A stretch of DNA of 64,000 nt, from NCBI GenBank assembly GCA_003550325.1, contig QKWP01000429.1, positions 19,449 to 83,448 of the forward strand. Reading direction: 5' to 3'. The position numbers and the translations under genes were made by a program. Below the pieces are notes generated by a model. The model had not been told where the DNA came from. It ran no database searches and saw only the letters and a list, made by a program, of their open reading frames with translations. This document shows, in pieces, positions 19,542 to 31,060 of this stretch. The first letter of the stretch is position 1. Every line of letters starts with the position of its first letter. Source of the stretch: Gigaspora rosea. Lineage: Eukaryota > Glomeromycota > Glomeromycetes > Diversisporales > Gigasporaceae.

Positions 19542-20220
19542 CCTACTGTATTTCATAATCTTTATTAAAAAAATTTTAATAAACTTTGAAATAATAAAAG
19601 TTTAAAATTTTTAATTAACATTTTTATAATAAAATTTTTTAGAATTTTTAAAATTTTATATATTTTTAACTATAAAAAATTAACATTTAATACAATTATT
19701 AAAATTATTTAAAATACAATAATACTTTATATGAATTATTATATTGTATTAAAAAAATATATACTTAAACTAATAGCTATAAAGGTTTTTTTAAAAATTA
19801 GTAAATAAATTTTTTTTTTTGCTCAAAAATTTTTTATTTTAGGTTATAAGTAGCTTGGCTTTTTTTATTACCAAACAAATAATATCAAGAAAATCCTTTT
19901 TATTTTATCTATAAAAAAAGAGAGAGCTTCTCATACACCTAAGCAAATACAAAGATTTGTTGAAAACATTCTTGCAATAGCAGTTTAAAATGTTTGATGT
20001 TTTACTATACTTTAGAACTGCAGCAGTTGAAAGAGTGAAACACATACAAAGGATAACTAAAGAAAGGTACGATCAGCAAATAACACACTTTTAGATGATC
20101 AAAAAAAAGGTGTCTTGTGATAATATAAGGTGTTACGAGCAAATTAAAAAAGTCACAAGCTACATTCCAATGAAAAAAACCATAAAATTAATTAAAAATA
20201 GAATCAAAATGTATTTGCTA
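19542..20220. other. AT-rich DNA, possible decayed coding fragment
   Basis: From about 19910 to 20220 codon-like texture appears on the plus strand (for example a frame reading ERASHTPKQIQRFVENILAI) but stop codons interrupt every frame within 20-70 codons. It may be a transposase relic; I cannot name it. Confidence 0.35.
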
Positions 20221-20694
20221 CGGTGCAGGACACTTAAAGACTACATTTTAAATTTTGTCCCATTTTCAAAAAATTTCATAGTAAAATTTAACATCTTTGT
20301 GAATCCTTGCATTTTGATTGGTTAAAAATTAATTATTAAAAATATTTTAAAATTAATTTTAAAATTAATTTTAGAATTAATTTAAATTAGCCAATAGCAG
20401 TAAGCTAAAACATGTGACTTGTCCTATTTTAGGCCAAATTTTTACGTATCATATAAAAATACTATACTTTTAAACACATTAATTGNAGGCCAAATTTTTA
20501 CGTATCATATAAAAATACTATACTTTTAAACACATTAATTGAAAAAGTATACAATGCTTTTTTATAAAATAAGGCTGCTAAGTTGTAGCAAATTAGCTAA
20601 ACTACAAAATAGTGGCTTGTTTTTTGTAATATTGTTTTTATATTAAATATTATTAGCTATTAAAATTTGTGTAGTCTTTAAGCGTCCCGCACTA
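20221..20694. mobile_element. TA-flanked mariner-like MITE
   Basis: TIRs CGGTGCAGGACACTTAAAGA / TCTTTAAGCGTCCCGCACTA, TA at 20219-20220 and 20695-20696. The element includes a 55-bp assembly duplication with an n at 20486, so its true length is probably about 418 bp. Internal TTTGATTGGTTAAAAATTAA and AAATTAGCCAATAGCAG are a weak inverted pair. Confidence 0.75.
20431..20541. other. probable assembly artefact: exact duplication around an n
   Basis: 20431-20485 and 20487-20541 are identical 55-base strings (AGGCCAAATTTTTACGTATC...) separated by one n at 20486. A single n placed between two exact copies is what a scaffolder leaves when overlapping contig ends are not merged. Confidence 0.85.
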
Positions 20695-20696
20695 TA

Positions 20697-22240
20697 ATAT
20701 TAGCAATCATATAATCTAAAAATAGTAATGGAAGTGAATACACAAGATTCTCTTCGTTTCTAATAAGTTATTAATAGATGAGTGATGCAAAATGAATACA
20801 AATTTAAATTCAGTAAATTGGTCTTTAAAAAATTGCGATATTATGTAATTTAATACTATGATATATTGTTTGTGTTTTTTGGGGAACACAAATATAGTAA
20901 GCACAAAAGTGTATACGTATGTTCAAGATGATAAATACTAATGGAAAGACTCGACTTTTCAGTTGAAGCACTATGTATATAGTGAGTGAAACATAAATTT
21001 TGTAACTAAAAGTTATCACATTACGCATTTAAAAGAGGTTTAATTATCATTATTTAGTAGTCATAACTAAAACTTATTATGACATGACACGTAGTACACG
21101 TTAAGATAGATCTCGTGATCAAATGAACGGGTTTGCGATTATTCCGAAAGAATTGGCGATGTAAGTTTGAATTACCTTATATATACATAAGTACGTAAGT
21201 ACATAAGTAAAAAAATCATGAGATGTGAAACTAAAAATGATAAAAAGGAAATATGTATGTATCATTGGGCGTAATCTAACAATGCTCATTTTTACGTATT
21301 ACAAACTTTGTATCACTTGTACAATGGTAAAATTTGCCGGACATTTCCTAAAATAATTTAATGGAAAAATGGTATATACTTGAGTATTATTAGCTTGTTC
21401 CAACAGAGATTTTTTTTACAAAAGTAAATAAATTAGCTAATACAATATGTATTGAGAATCTAAAAAAATTCATCGGCAGTCATAAACGACAAATAAAAAG
21501 TCATTAAAATATATATATATATTTTATATATATTTATTATATAATTAATGTGCTTAAAAATCATTGATAAAAAGATACAAAGAAAAAACCAACGAAATTT
21601 TCCGACGATTCGGTATAATTCCGTACCATTGAATGTATGCATGATTATTTGCTGTTACAGAATTACGGAATAATCTCTAGTGTTCACTTTTAAAAATTAA
21701 TTATTTGGTATAAATTTCCGTTTTTTACCAAACTTTATTCAAATGTATAAAAAAAAAAAAAAAAAAGTTTATTTATAGTAAATATCTATAAGTTCATATT
21801 ATGATGATTATATGGAATTACAAGATTTTTTTATATTACGCCTTGTACTATTTTTGTTCATTCATTGGCAATTGCCAAATGACTTGACTAGTTTGTTAAT
21901 AGTCATTGAAATGAAAAATTGGAATCTAAATAATCAATTATCAAAGCATTTTTTAATCTGTACAGTATTAGAGCTTTGAACCGAATAAACCCGTATAGTA
22001 TCCTTTTAACAAAACCACCTTATCCATAACCATTAATGGGATTGCTGACCGAATAGCCCATGCACCAACCTGTTATCCGTTCCAAAACCGGATATTCGGA
22101 GACTTATTGTAAAGTTACCGAGTTTTAACATTACATTAACAGTTAAACAGTTAACTGTTAATGTAAATGTTGATACATAAATTATAAATTTAAAAATCTT
22201 AAATTCTCCGATAACTTACGATATTGCTCGTGTTTTCAGT
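20697..22240. other. intergenic DNA with a different texture, no gene recognised
   Basis: MITEs stop here. Features: a (TA)n tract at 21508-21540, poly-A at 21749-21766, an ACATTAACAGTTAAACAGTTAACTGTTAATGT palindrome-like stretch at about 22131-22163, and a mixed stretch 21975-22110 with CCGAATAAACCCG, CCGAATAGCCC and CCGGATATTCGG, which resembles subterminal repeats of some DNA transposons. Frames here are under 70 codons and not protein-like. Confidence 0.5.
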
Positions 22241-22345
22241 TGTTTTATGTTTTTTTTTTTTGTTTTTTTTTTTTNNNNNNNNNTTTTTTTTTTTATGTTT
22301 TTTTTTATGTTTTTTTTTATGTTGTTTTATGTTGTTTTATGTTCG
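22240..22345. repeat. poly-T / TTTTTTATG tract with assembly gap
   Basis: Long T runs broken by ATG, with nine n at 22275-22283 and TTTTATGTTGTTTTATGTT units after it. The phenylalanine-rich frame through it is an artefact of composition. Confidence 0.85.
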
Positions 22346-23888
22346 TTGAATATCTACAATCATGAATTTCCTGATATAGACCATGCAATTACTAGTGGAT
22401 TCCAAAAATCTGTTACAAACGATAAAATTCAGATAATTTTATCCATTAAACCAAGTTTCATCTTGATAATTCAACCGTATCCAGGCTCTATATTAATTAC
22501 GATCTTTTTTACTTAGGGGTATGTACAAAAAGAGGTTTCATTGCACAATTTTCAGTGTAACAGAAAATTCTATTATATCTATTTATAATAAACAAACTTA
22601 ATCTTTTATTGATTTTTTATTTTAATTTTCAAAGATATTATTATACCTTACCCTACCTTATTAGCATATACTTTTCGTTCTTCTTTTAACAATCACAATC
22701 ATTATATATTGAATTTTAGAATTTTACAATTTAGATTAATTGGTGGATATCAGATATAGTAAGTTTTAGTAAATTATATAGGTCAAAAATCGGAGATTAT
22801 AATAATAGAAATTCAAAAGTACATGATTAGAATTTATTATTTTATGCTACAAAGAACTGGAAGTTTCTATTTAGAAAAATTGGACAAGCACATCTTTACA
22901 TGAAATTTAATACAATTATCCGTAGTAATTTATAATTAGCTAGTTTTGTTAGTTAGTTATGTCAATGTTATAATAATGTAATAAATAGATAAACATTTTG
23001 GTTATAATAAAAAGTTGAAACTGTCAAATTCCGTAAAACCGTAAATAAATATGTAATACACTCTTCGAATTACAGTCGGACATGAATTATAACATGAATT
23101 ATAATATCATTATTACATCATGAAATTCACGCGTGCATTATTGACATTTAAAGCAAATATTTCTTATAATTAGTGATATTTAAATTAAATATGTAAATTG
23201 TCGCGTAAAAATTAAGAAAAAAACCAGATTTCGTACGTGTAGGATATTAAATCCATGCCTACAATTACTGAACCTCTCCATTATCTCCCGAAATAGTTAC
23301 TAACGGTATTAAGTTGCAAGTTGAATTAAGATTAAACTAAACGAGATATATTACTTCATTTATTGTTCTATCTTACAAAATTACGCAAAAATCGTCAATT
23401 ACAGGTTAGTAGTGATTTGAACAATCGATTCCCACAAGATACAGTATGATAAGAGTTGAACACTAAAAGTTATGAATACGAAATATAATTATAATACGTA
23501 GATCTATCTGAGGAAAAAAAAAAAATTTTTATGAATATGAACAATAACAATAACGGCGTAACAAATAACAAATTACAAAATTTCCGAGTATACGTAAGTA
23601 CAAGAAAATTTGTAATTTTTTTCATGTTACATAAAAATGATTTCAAATTGATAATCAATATATTATTAAAAAGAAAAAATTTCGGATTTATCCTGTCATA
23701 AAGAAAAATAAAAATTTTATTAATTGTTTTTGTTCATATATTAAATTCAAAGAGATTATTAATTTTGATTACACACATCTGTTACGTGTATCGGATATTG
23801 CCAAGTGACACTACTTCTGCACTTATTATTGCTTATTACCTAAATATTGTTACTTTGTACATCAATTATTTTTTATTCTTTAGATCCG
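22346..23888. other. intergenic DNA, nothing recognised
   Basis: Mixed AT-rich sequence with poly-A at 23514-23524. No domain, tRNA or clear repeat seen. Confidence 0.45.

Positions 23889-23889
<1 letters not shown>

Positions 23890-23928
<39 letters not shown>
23890..23928. repeat. (TA)n microsatellite
   Basis: About 19 consecutive TA units preceded by TTCTTTAGATCCGAT. Confidence 0.95.
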
Positions 23929-23930
<2 letters not shown>

Positions 23931-24802
23931 AGATTTTTTTTAAATCAACAAACTCTAACCCGATAGCTATCGCCAAAAGACCGTGGTTTAGAACGTGATA
24001 AAGACCGTGACTATAATATCCTTTAATTAGATAGACACCTGAAAATGGCGTGGAAAAATGAGCATAAAGATAATTTAGGATTAGTTTGAAGCGGTATTTA
24101 ACATTTATTAAAGAAAAAAAAAATTTGTGTGTGATTCATTCAAATTATTAAAGAATTTTATTAGTTTGATAACAAAAACGGTTACATTGTGAAATAAATT
24201 GTTCTAGTTTCAGATTAGATACAGTTTAAAAAAAAAGGAATTTCTTGGTAGTAAATAAAGATGCACGCCCAATGTTTTAATAGTTAATAGAATTCAAGTG
24301 GAATGATCAACCTTTATCCTTGTCCAAATTGTCATGACTATCCCTATCGGGGATCGGTATATTCCTATAACACTACGTAATGCAATGTGTAAGCGTAATA
24401 GCGTCAGGGATCTTCTGATCTTCTTTTACTTACTTGTCCTTAATGGAAGGAGATCACTTTTTCCCGTTGAATAATTTTTTTTCCCTAAGAAACTTTAATA
24501 TATGCGATAAATTTCACATGCAATGCACATTCGCGTCTAAGAAAAAAAAATTTTTTTGTGTAATCAAAAATGGGTTATGAATTCAAATATAGTAATTCAG
24601 TAACTAGTTAAAAAAAATGGATCCTAAATTTCCTAAATTTAATATTTTTTTTTTTTGTAAAAAATTTCTCTTGACAATAAGTAAAATGTTTATCACTTTT
24701 ACAAAATATACGTACGTACTTGAGTAAAAAAAAAATCGAATTTATTTTTATTATATCAGATATGTAATGATTAAATATAATAGTAATATATAATAATATA
24801 AT

Positions 24803-25095
24803 AGTAAATCCTAGAAAATGGATAATCTTAAAAAAAGCATTAAACTTAAATTAATTTCATATCATACCTTTTAATTTTATAACTTTATTAAAAAAATTAA
24901 GACATATTCATTATCGTATTGTGTAATTATGATTAGAATACTATTAGAATGAGATAGTAAATCCTAGAAAATGGACAATACTAAAAAAAAAGGCATTAAA
25001 CTTAATTTCATATCATACCTATATAATTATATAATTTTATAATTTTATTAAAAAAATTAAGACATATTCATTATCGTATTATGATTAGAATGAGC
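24803..25095. repeat. ~150-bp direct duplication
   Basis: TAGTAAATCCTAGAAAATGG at 24803 and 24955 is followed in both by TTAAACTTAA, TTTCATATCATACCT and AAATTAAGACATATTCATTA, with small indels. The second copy starts directly after the first, so this is a two-unit tandem duplication. Confidence 0.85.
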
Positions 25096-27340
25096 GTCAT
25101 GATTAGGATGTCAGATGTTTTTACCATGAGATGTATTAACCATTAATTGAAAAGTTATAAATCTATAAAGAAAAAATCTACTTGTGACCATTCCTTTTTA
25201 TTTTTTTAAATAATTCGCATGAATATCACAATTACCTTATCAGCTCTTAAATTGCATTATATTTTTAACTGTTGTTGATCATTTTTCCGAACTAAAAAAA
25301 AATTACAGTAAATTCAATTATGTATACACGCCTACTGTATATACTTTGAGATAAAATAGTTGATAAATTAATAGAATTTTATTTCTAAACTTGAGGAAAT
25401 ACCTAATTTTAATTTTATTAGTTTGTAAAAAAAATCAAAAAAATTATTATTATCTATTACTTATTTTTATAATAAATTAACTGATGCTGGTGCTGCGACA
25501 TTTCTTTGATAAATTATTTCTCAAACACAGACATCAGACAATTGGTTCTTAGATAATTGGTTCAAAGATAACAATCAACTCCAACAATTAATTCCAATTA
25601 ATTCCAATTACATAATTCCAATTAATTCCAATTAATTCAGATAAACAACTCACAGTCAAAATTCATTACTTCATCGACAGTTTAATTTACTTTATGGACA
25701 TTCATAATCATTGTAATTAAGATTAGGTTTAGGATTAATTATAAAAAAAAAGCATTTTCCGTGAAATGAGATGTCAATAACATATGCAGTTTTATGAAAT
25801 TAAATCATCGGTAGTACTGTATAAATAATTTTCGACAAAATTAGTTAGTTAACTGTAAATTAATTTGAAAGAAGGTAAGTAATTTAGACGGACCCAAATT
25901 TAACCGAATGAAAATAGTTTCCATAACATAAAAATTTTTATTGGTCATACATAGACCAAAATTAACTTAATGCTGGCTAAATTTAAATTGATAAACATAA
26001 ACCGGCTAAAAGATTAGAAGGAATGATTTTTTTTTATCCCTAAAAGGATTTAATACTATGGTAAATATAAAATTGGAGTTAGTTATAGAGTTGATTATAT
26101 TGTTTAGGAGATTTTGAAAGGGGAATGGGAGGTTGTACCATATATAAAGGAGGGCGTCATTTGAATATGGAATTAAATTATTGTAATAAAAGTATATATC
26201 GAAAAATAACTTTCTTTTCCAAAAAAAGTCTTGTGAGAAATGTTAGAAATGTTAGAAATGTGGGAAAAAATTTTTTTTTCCAAATGAACAAAGATTTTGT
26301 TTTTTTTTTAGTAATCGTAAAAACAAAAAAAAAAAAAAAAAAAAAAGATAATGAAGATAAATATGTATACTTATACGTAAAACTAATATTTTTTTTTTTT
26401 TTTACTATCAATGGCAGTATAGGTATTAAAGAAGTTAAATATGCATAAAACATGCACGTTGTTTTCTTTAAAAAAAGTTACCTACCTAGTCTAGAAATTT
26501 ATAAAAAATTTATCATAGCACCAATTAAATAATATTTATTGATTAATGTATAAAACAAGACTAGCGTTTATCACCATATGTATGACCGGAAAAATCCGAT
26601 GATTAAATCACATGATGATCCGAAGAGATTCGGATTGTTTTACGTAAAAAAAAAAAAAAAAATATTGAGTTTATCGTTATTGTTATTCAATATACTAAAA
26701 TTGGAATAAAATTCCGGCCAAAGTATGATAATCCTTAATCCTTACTCAATTACATATCATGTTAAACATACACAAACAATAAAAAAACAGTCAAAAACCG
26801 TACGTAAGTAAATAAGTAAGTATAAGTAAGTAGTTAGGTAAGTAAAAGTAAGTAGGTAGGTAAGTATGTACGGGTTTTACTTGTAAAAAAAAAACTTGGC
26901 AAATAGTCACAGCTATTATTTTATAGAGTTATCCCGGTCACATGTAACCATAATGTTTTTCCGTTTAGCATTACGGCTTAATTTAGTGTAATCGGATTTA
27001 TCGGATTTATTCCAAAAGCTAACTATTAATAGTTAAAATAATGTAATAAACGATTTAGTATTTATGTACAGTAAGTATGTTACAATATATATGCATATAA
27101 GTACGTACGTACATGTTACGTTATTATTGAATGTAATATGTATTTTATCTAAAATTACATCTGGCGTAATTTAAAGTTTAACGGCCGGAAAATACGGTAA
27201 ACTCCGGCAAAACGATATCAATGTCGGTATTGTAAATATTGTAAACTTTTTGATGATGATTTTTTTTTATACAGTATGTGTACATCGTATTTTTAGAAAT
27301 TATAAAATAAATTGAATAAAAAAAATATATATGTTGAATA
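25096..27340. other. intergenic DNA rich in simple repeats
   Basis: Contains AATTCCAATT repeats (25588-25640), GTTAGAAAT units (26236-26260), facing poly-A and poly-T tracts (26325-26346, 26390-26403), poly-A at 26647-26661, GTAAGTAAGTAGGTAG-type tetranucleotides (26805-26870) and TACGTACGTA (27100-27110). No coding frame is credible: the 107- and 91-codon openings at 26125-26453 run through the homopolymers. Confidence 0.6.
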
Positions 27341-27777
27341 AAGTTTTATTGGTATTTTTTGTGTGTCATAAAAATAAAACCGTACTTTTGTACTTTTATT
27401 TATTTATTTTTTTTATTTTATTTTATTTTTTTTTTATTTTTTTTAGTGAATTTTACAGTAAAAATCCAAATAATAATATATAGTTATTTTTGTCAAACAG
27501 GAAAATTGTGCTGTTGCATTAAGTTTCAAAAAAAAATTTATATTTTTTGATGTGATGTTAAATTTATTTATTATATAGTACAGATGTTTATTTTTGGGTG
27601 GGTGGGGGGTGAAGTCTAATAAAAATTATTTAGCAAATTTTTTTTTTTTTTTTTTTTAACTACAAGCTTATTTGAGTACGATTTACTAGAAATACAATCA
27701 AATCAAATCAATAGTAAATCCATAAATCCATATGAATAGTAAATATAAAGAATCCCTTACATAATAAAAAAATTCAT
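27341..27777. other. T-rich 3' flank of the zinc-cluster gene
   Basis: Poly-T and TTTTATTTTA runs (27395-27445, 27639-27658) and TGGGTGGGTGGGGGGTG at 27595-27610. On the minus strand a TTTCTAG acceptor-like site lies at 27686, so the transcript of the zinc-cluster gene may be spliced in this region. Confidence 0.5.
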
Positions 27778-28122
27778 CTACGTACAAGATACAGGGGCAG
27801 GGTCAGGGTTTAATAAATTAAAAAGCTTAGGAGTAATGATAGGTGTAATTGCAGATTTAGGTTTTGGACCTCGTTTTTTATCTGATTTTTCATATACACA
27901 TGTTCTATCTCTTTTAAGACAATTTGCACAACATGGTTGGTCTCCAGAACATTTTTCTTTTTTGTTACGACAATTTGTACATGCTAATGTTACGTAAGTT
28001 CTTGCTTTCTTGGTTACTTTGGAATGTGAATTTGAATTAATTTTGAGTAATTCATCTTCATGGTAGTTATTTGATGGAACGTAATTTGGTTGATGTGAAT
28101 GATTTAAATGATTTGTATGCAT
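27778..28122 (-). CDS. short Zn2Cys6 (GAL4-type) zinc-cluster protein
   Basis: 114 residues from ATG at 28122 to TAG at 27778. Residues about 49-75 hold six cysteines spaced C-X2-C-X6-C-X6-C-X2-C-X6-C (LACTNCRNKKEKC then CCANCLKRDRTC), the fungal binuclear cluster that binds two zinc ions and CGG-type half-sites. A basic linker KKRGPKPK follows. The N-terminus is Asn/His-rich. Full-size family members carry a several-hundred-residue regulatory domain; here the frame ends about 40 residues after the cluster, so it is a short protein, a truncated copy, or exon 1 of a longer gene. A possible intron (GTATCT near 27792 to CTAG near 27686) would give only a stop immediately after, so it does not extend the frame. 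The start is chosen because an A/T-rich leader without upstream ATG in frame precedes it. Likely nuclear DNA-binding regulator; target unknown. It is the only intact-looking gene in the window. Confidence 0.85.
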   Translation of the reverse strand: MHTNHLNHSHQPNYVPSNNYHEDELLKINSNSHSKVTKKARTYVTLACTNCRNKKEKCSGDQPCCANCLKRDRTCVYEKSDKKRGPKPKSAITPIITPKLFNLLNPDPAPVSCT

Positions 28123-28769
28123 TTTTTTTTAAGAAAAAAAAAAAAAAAGATTTAATAATTGTTTAAAAAGTTCTTTAAAATTTTTTGATTTCGCCGCCGG
28201 AATGTTTGAATTGTTTGAATTTTTTGTTGTAGAGGCTGAGGAATAAATTTAAGGTATTTATATTTTCTAGATCGTTATCACTCGGTGTAACAAATCTGTA
28301 TTACATTACATTTGCCTGAAGCATCTAGGCTGGCATCGATTTTTTGTACTCATGTAAATATGCATTTATTAATAATATTTATTCAATGAAAATATAAATT
28401 ACTAATAAAAATATTATAATATATCGGAAAAATTAATGTGATTAACGTTTTACTGTACTGTGAAAAATTACAATAAAAAATGTATGGAAAAAAAATAAAG
28501 ATTTTAGGCAATTTCATTATGAATTATTGCATAACTGTGAATTCATAATGCATGAATGATTAAGTAAATAACATATACTTCTAGCCATAGATTGATTGTA
28601 TTGTCTGGTTTCCAAATGTTATTAAAAGAATTACATTTCACATATGATATTATATAATAACTTGCTTTAATATACTGGAAATTTAATTGGATTTATTCAA
28701 CGAAATTAAATTTATATCATTTAAGATATTATTGTTGTTATAGAGATTAAATGACTAAATTCTTTACCA
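28123..28769. other. upstream region of the zinc-cluster gene
   Basis: On the minus strand the leader begins with an A-rich, T-rich run (28128-28150) and a small GC-richer motif CCGGCGGCGAAATC at 28188-28201. No unambiguous TATA box. Nothing else is recognised. Confidence 0.4.
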
Positions 28770-28905
28770 CTTTAATATCGTTAATATCGTTAATATCGTA
28801 TATCGTTAATATCTTTAATATCGTTAATATCGTATATCGTTAATATCAGATATTGTTGTTATCGTTATTGTTATCGTTATTGTTATCGTTATCGTTAATA
28901 TCGAG
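28769..28905. repeat. ATCGTTAAT / ATCGTTATTGTT minisatellite
   Basis: TTAATATCG repeated with variants (TATATCG, ATCTTTAAT), grading into TTATCGTTATTGTTATCG. Non-coding. Confidence 0.85.
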
Positions 28906-29039
28906 AGGTCAACTTGAAAAATTTAGGTATATTATGAGATTCTATTATGAGGATAGTACATTAATTATTCCAGTGATTATAATTATACTAATCTAACTGA
29001 TTATTATTTTCTTGTTAATAACAAGTTTTCATTAACAAC

Positions 29040-29090
29040 TAAGATTAAATAAGATTAAATAAGATTAAATAAGATTAAATAAGATTAAAG
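29040..29090. repeat. 10-bp repeat AAGATTAAAT, 5 units
   Basis: TAAGATTAAA five times in exact register. Confidence 0.95.
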
Positions 29091-29222
29091 TGGATGAGTA
29101 TTCTTTTGAAAAGTCACTCGATTATACCTTATTATTATCACTTTTATTTTGTCACTTTATAACATTATCACTCATTTACACATTTATCACACATTTATCA
29201 CACGTTTATAATGGTTTATCAC

Positions 29223-29292
29223 GTGCATGCAACAGCATACAACAGCATACAACAGCATACAACAGCATACAACAGCATACAACAGCATACAA
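29223..29292. repeat. 10-bp repeat CAACAGCATA, ~6.5 units
   Basis: GCATACAACA in exact register, encoding an AYNSIQQHT-type repeat in one frame. Flanked by TTTATCACAC motifs, (29177-29222). The 74-codon opening through it has no other support. Confidence 0.95.
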
Positions 29293-29299
29293 TAAAATT

Positions 29300-31060
29300 A
29301 TTACGGATTTATAATAACCTTCGGATATATAATAGCCTTTCGGATATACAAACTTCGGATATATAGCTATATATTGTATAACGTTCTAAATTTAATTATT
29401 ATTTATAACAAGTGGGAAAAACTTTTAGCAACAAAGGGAAAAACATTTAAGCAGATATTACTGTATAACCGATGTTACCGATGTTACCTTTTCATTGTTG
29501 TACAATTCGTCATTGTTTTTTCTTTGTAAAATCTTTTATACTTAATCGCATTGTTACACATGTTCCATATTTAGAACTTATTGGCGGTTTTTCTTTTAAT
29601 CACATAAATTTATGACGCGTATAATTGCATAATAATTTAATAATAGTTAAGTAGATAGCATTTAGCGCAACTCATATTGTTACAATTATGTATATTAACA
29701 TATGCGATGTAATAATTGTTAATTGTAAATGGTTTTTTTAGCCATCAAATACAATCAACTACAATGACGCGAATAAATAATGAAAATATATGAACAACGA
29801 GAAAAAAGAAGTGTGATAAAGATAAAGGCGTCATCGATGAGGTAAAATTTAAAAAATATTTAAAAAGTGATTACAAAATATTTATTATTAAAGAATGCAA
29901 GATTTTAAATTCGTGTAAATTTTTATTTCTTTAATATAAAGTATATATATATATATATATATATAACAGATAAAGTACGTACTGTACATACCAGATACCA
30001 GATACCAGATACTGTACGTACGTACGTACGTACGTATAAGCAAATAAGCAAATCATTGTTATCCTACATAATTCAGTAATTTCGGAATAATAATTTTGTT
30101 TAAGAAAATTATATTTTAACTAATTTAAACCGTTTATGGTTTATAATAAATTTTTATAAATACTATACATACCCGGTATATACAGTATAAATATTATAAA
30201 TATAAATTATTATATATAAATTATTTAAATATTTTCTGTAACTTGAGTATGAAACGTTACATGATCTATATAATACAAAGATCAAATAATTAACAATTGG
30301 CTCTTAAAAATTCTTGAGTAAGTTGCGTGAACTACACGTGAGTTACATGAGTTACATGAGTTACGTGAGTTACGTGAGTTACAGTATAATCATAATCATA
30401 AATCTGCGCGTATAACTATTTTTATAATTTGAATAATTTGAAAAAAATATCGTCCGTCTCAGATTTTCAGACTGTCATGATCGGCCGTGTTTATTCGGCT
30501 TTCGTGATAATAATTTCCCGTTTCATCATTATTGTAAATTATTTTAAATTCAAATATAACCAATAATTAAATTTCAATATTAATATGATTAATATGATTA
30601 ATGAGTTAAAACGAATAAAGATACATTTCAAACCGTGTCACTTTAGCTCGTCTTAGTTTTACTTTTACTTTTTCTACTTTTGTAATTTATAAATGGAACT
30701 GTAAAGATTATATAAATTATATAAATTATATAGATAATACAGATTATATAGATAATATACACATATATAAATTATATAAATTATATAAATTATATAAATT
30801 ATATAAATTATATAGATTATATAGATTATATAGATTACATTAAAGATTAAAAATTAAAGTTGATACAATAGCAACACAGCCTTCGTCGGAAAGTCCGACT
30901 AACTATCCATACTTTAATACTATAGCGAATAAATATACAACCATATACAATCATATACAGTATACAATCATATACACAATCATATATATACAATCATATA
31001 CAACCATATACACAATAATATATAGTAATATACTAGTAAACAATAATATATAATAATACA
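29300..31060. repeat. cluster of short tandem repeats
   Basis: TTCGGATATA x3 (29321-29362); (TA)n 29943-29966; CAGATAC x4 then (TACG)n 29987-30037; GAGTTACRT x5 (30339-30384); ATTATATAAA/ATTATATAGA ten-mers (30703-30838); ACAATCATAT / ACAACCATAT ten-mers (30936-31045). Most have a 9-10 bp period. No gene is seen between them. Confidence 0.8.

Noticed and set aside
21975..22110. Additional DNA transposon end with CCGGATATTCGG motifs
   Set aside because: Motifs resemble subterminal repeats, but no TIR partner or TSD could be located.
22247..22516. 89-codon frame with Phe repeats and unknown residues
   Set aside because: It runs through a poly-T tract and a 9-n gap.
23940..24030. Possible last exon encoding an Arg-Asp-rich tail (RGLERDKDRDYN)
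   Set aside because: The phrase is suggestive of an RNA-binding protein, but no upstream exon or consistent splice frame could be found.
24303..24380. 25-codon frame with CPNC
   Set aside because: Too short, no second metal-binding pair and no context.
26125..26453. Opposite-strand frames of 107 and 91 codons
   Set aside because: Both depend on poly-A/poly-T runs coding Lys or Phe.
29090..29314. CDS with QQHTTAYN repeats
   Set aside because: The repeat part is a 10-bp minisatellite; the rest has no domain, and the 10-bp period makes frame unstable.
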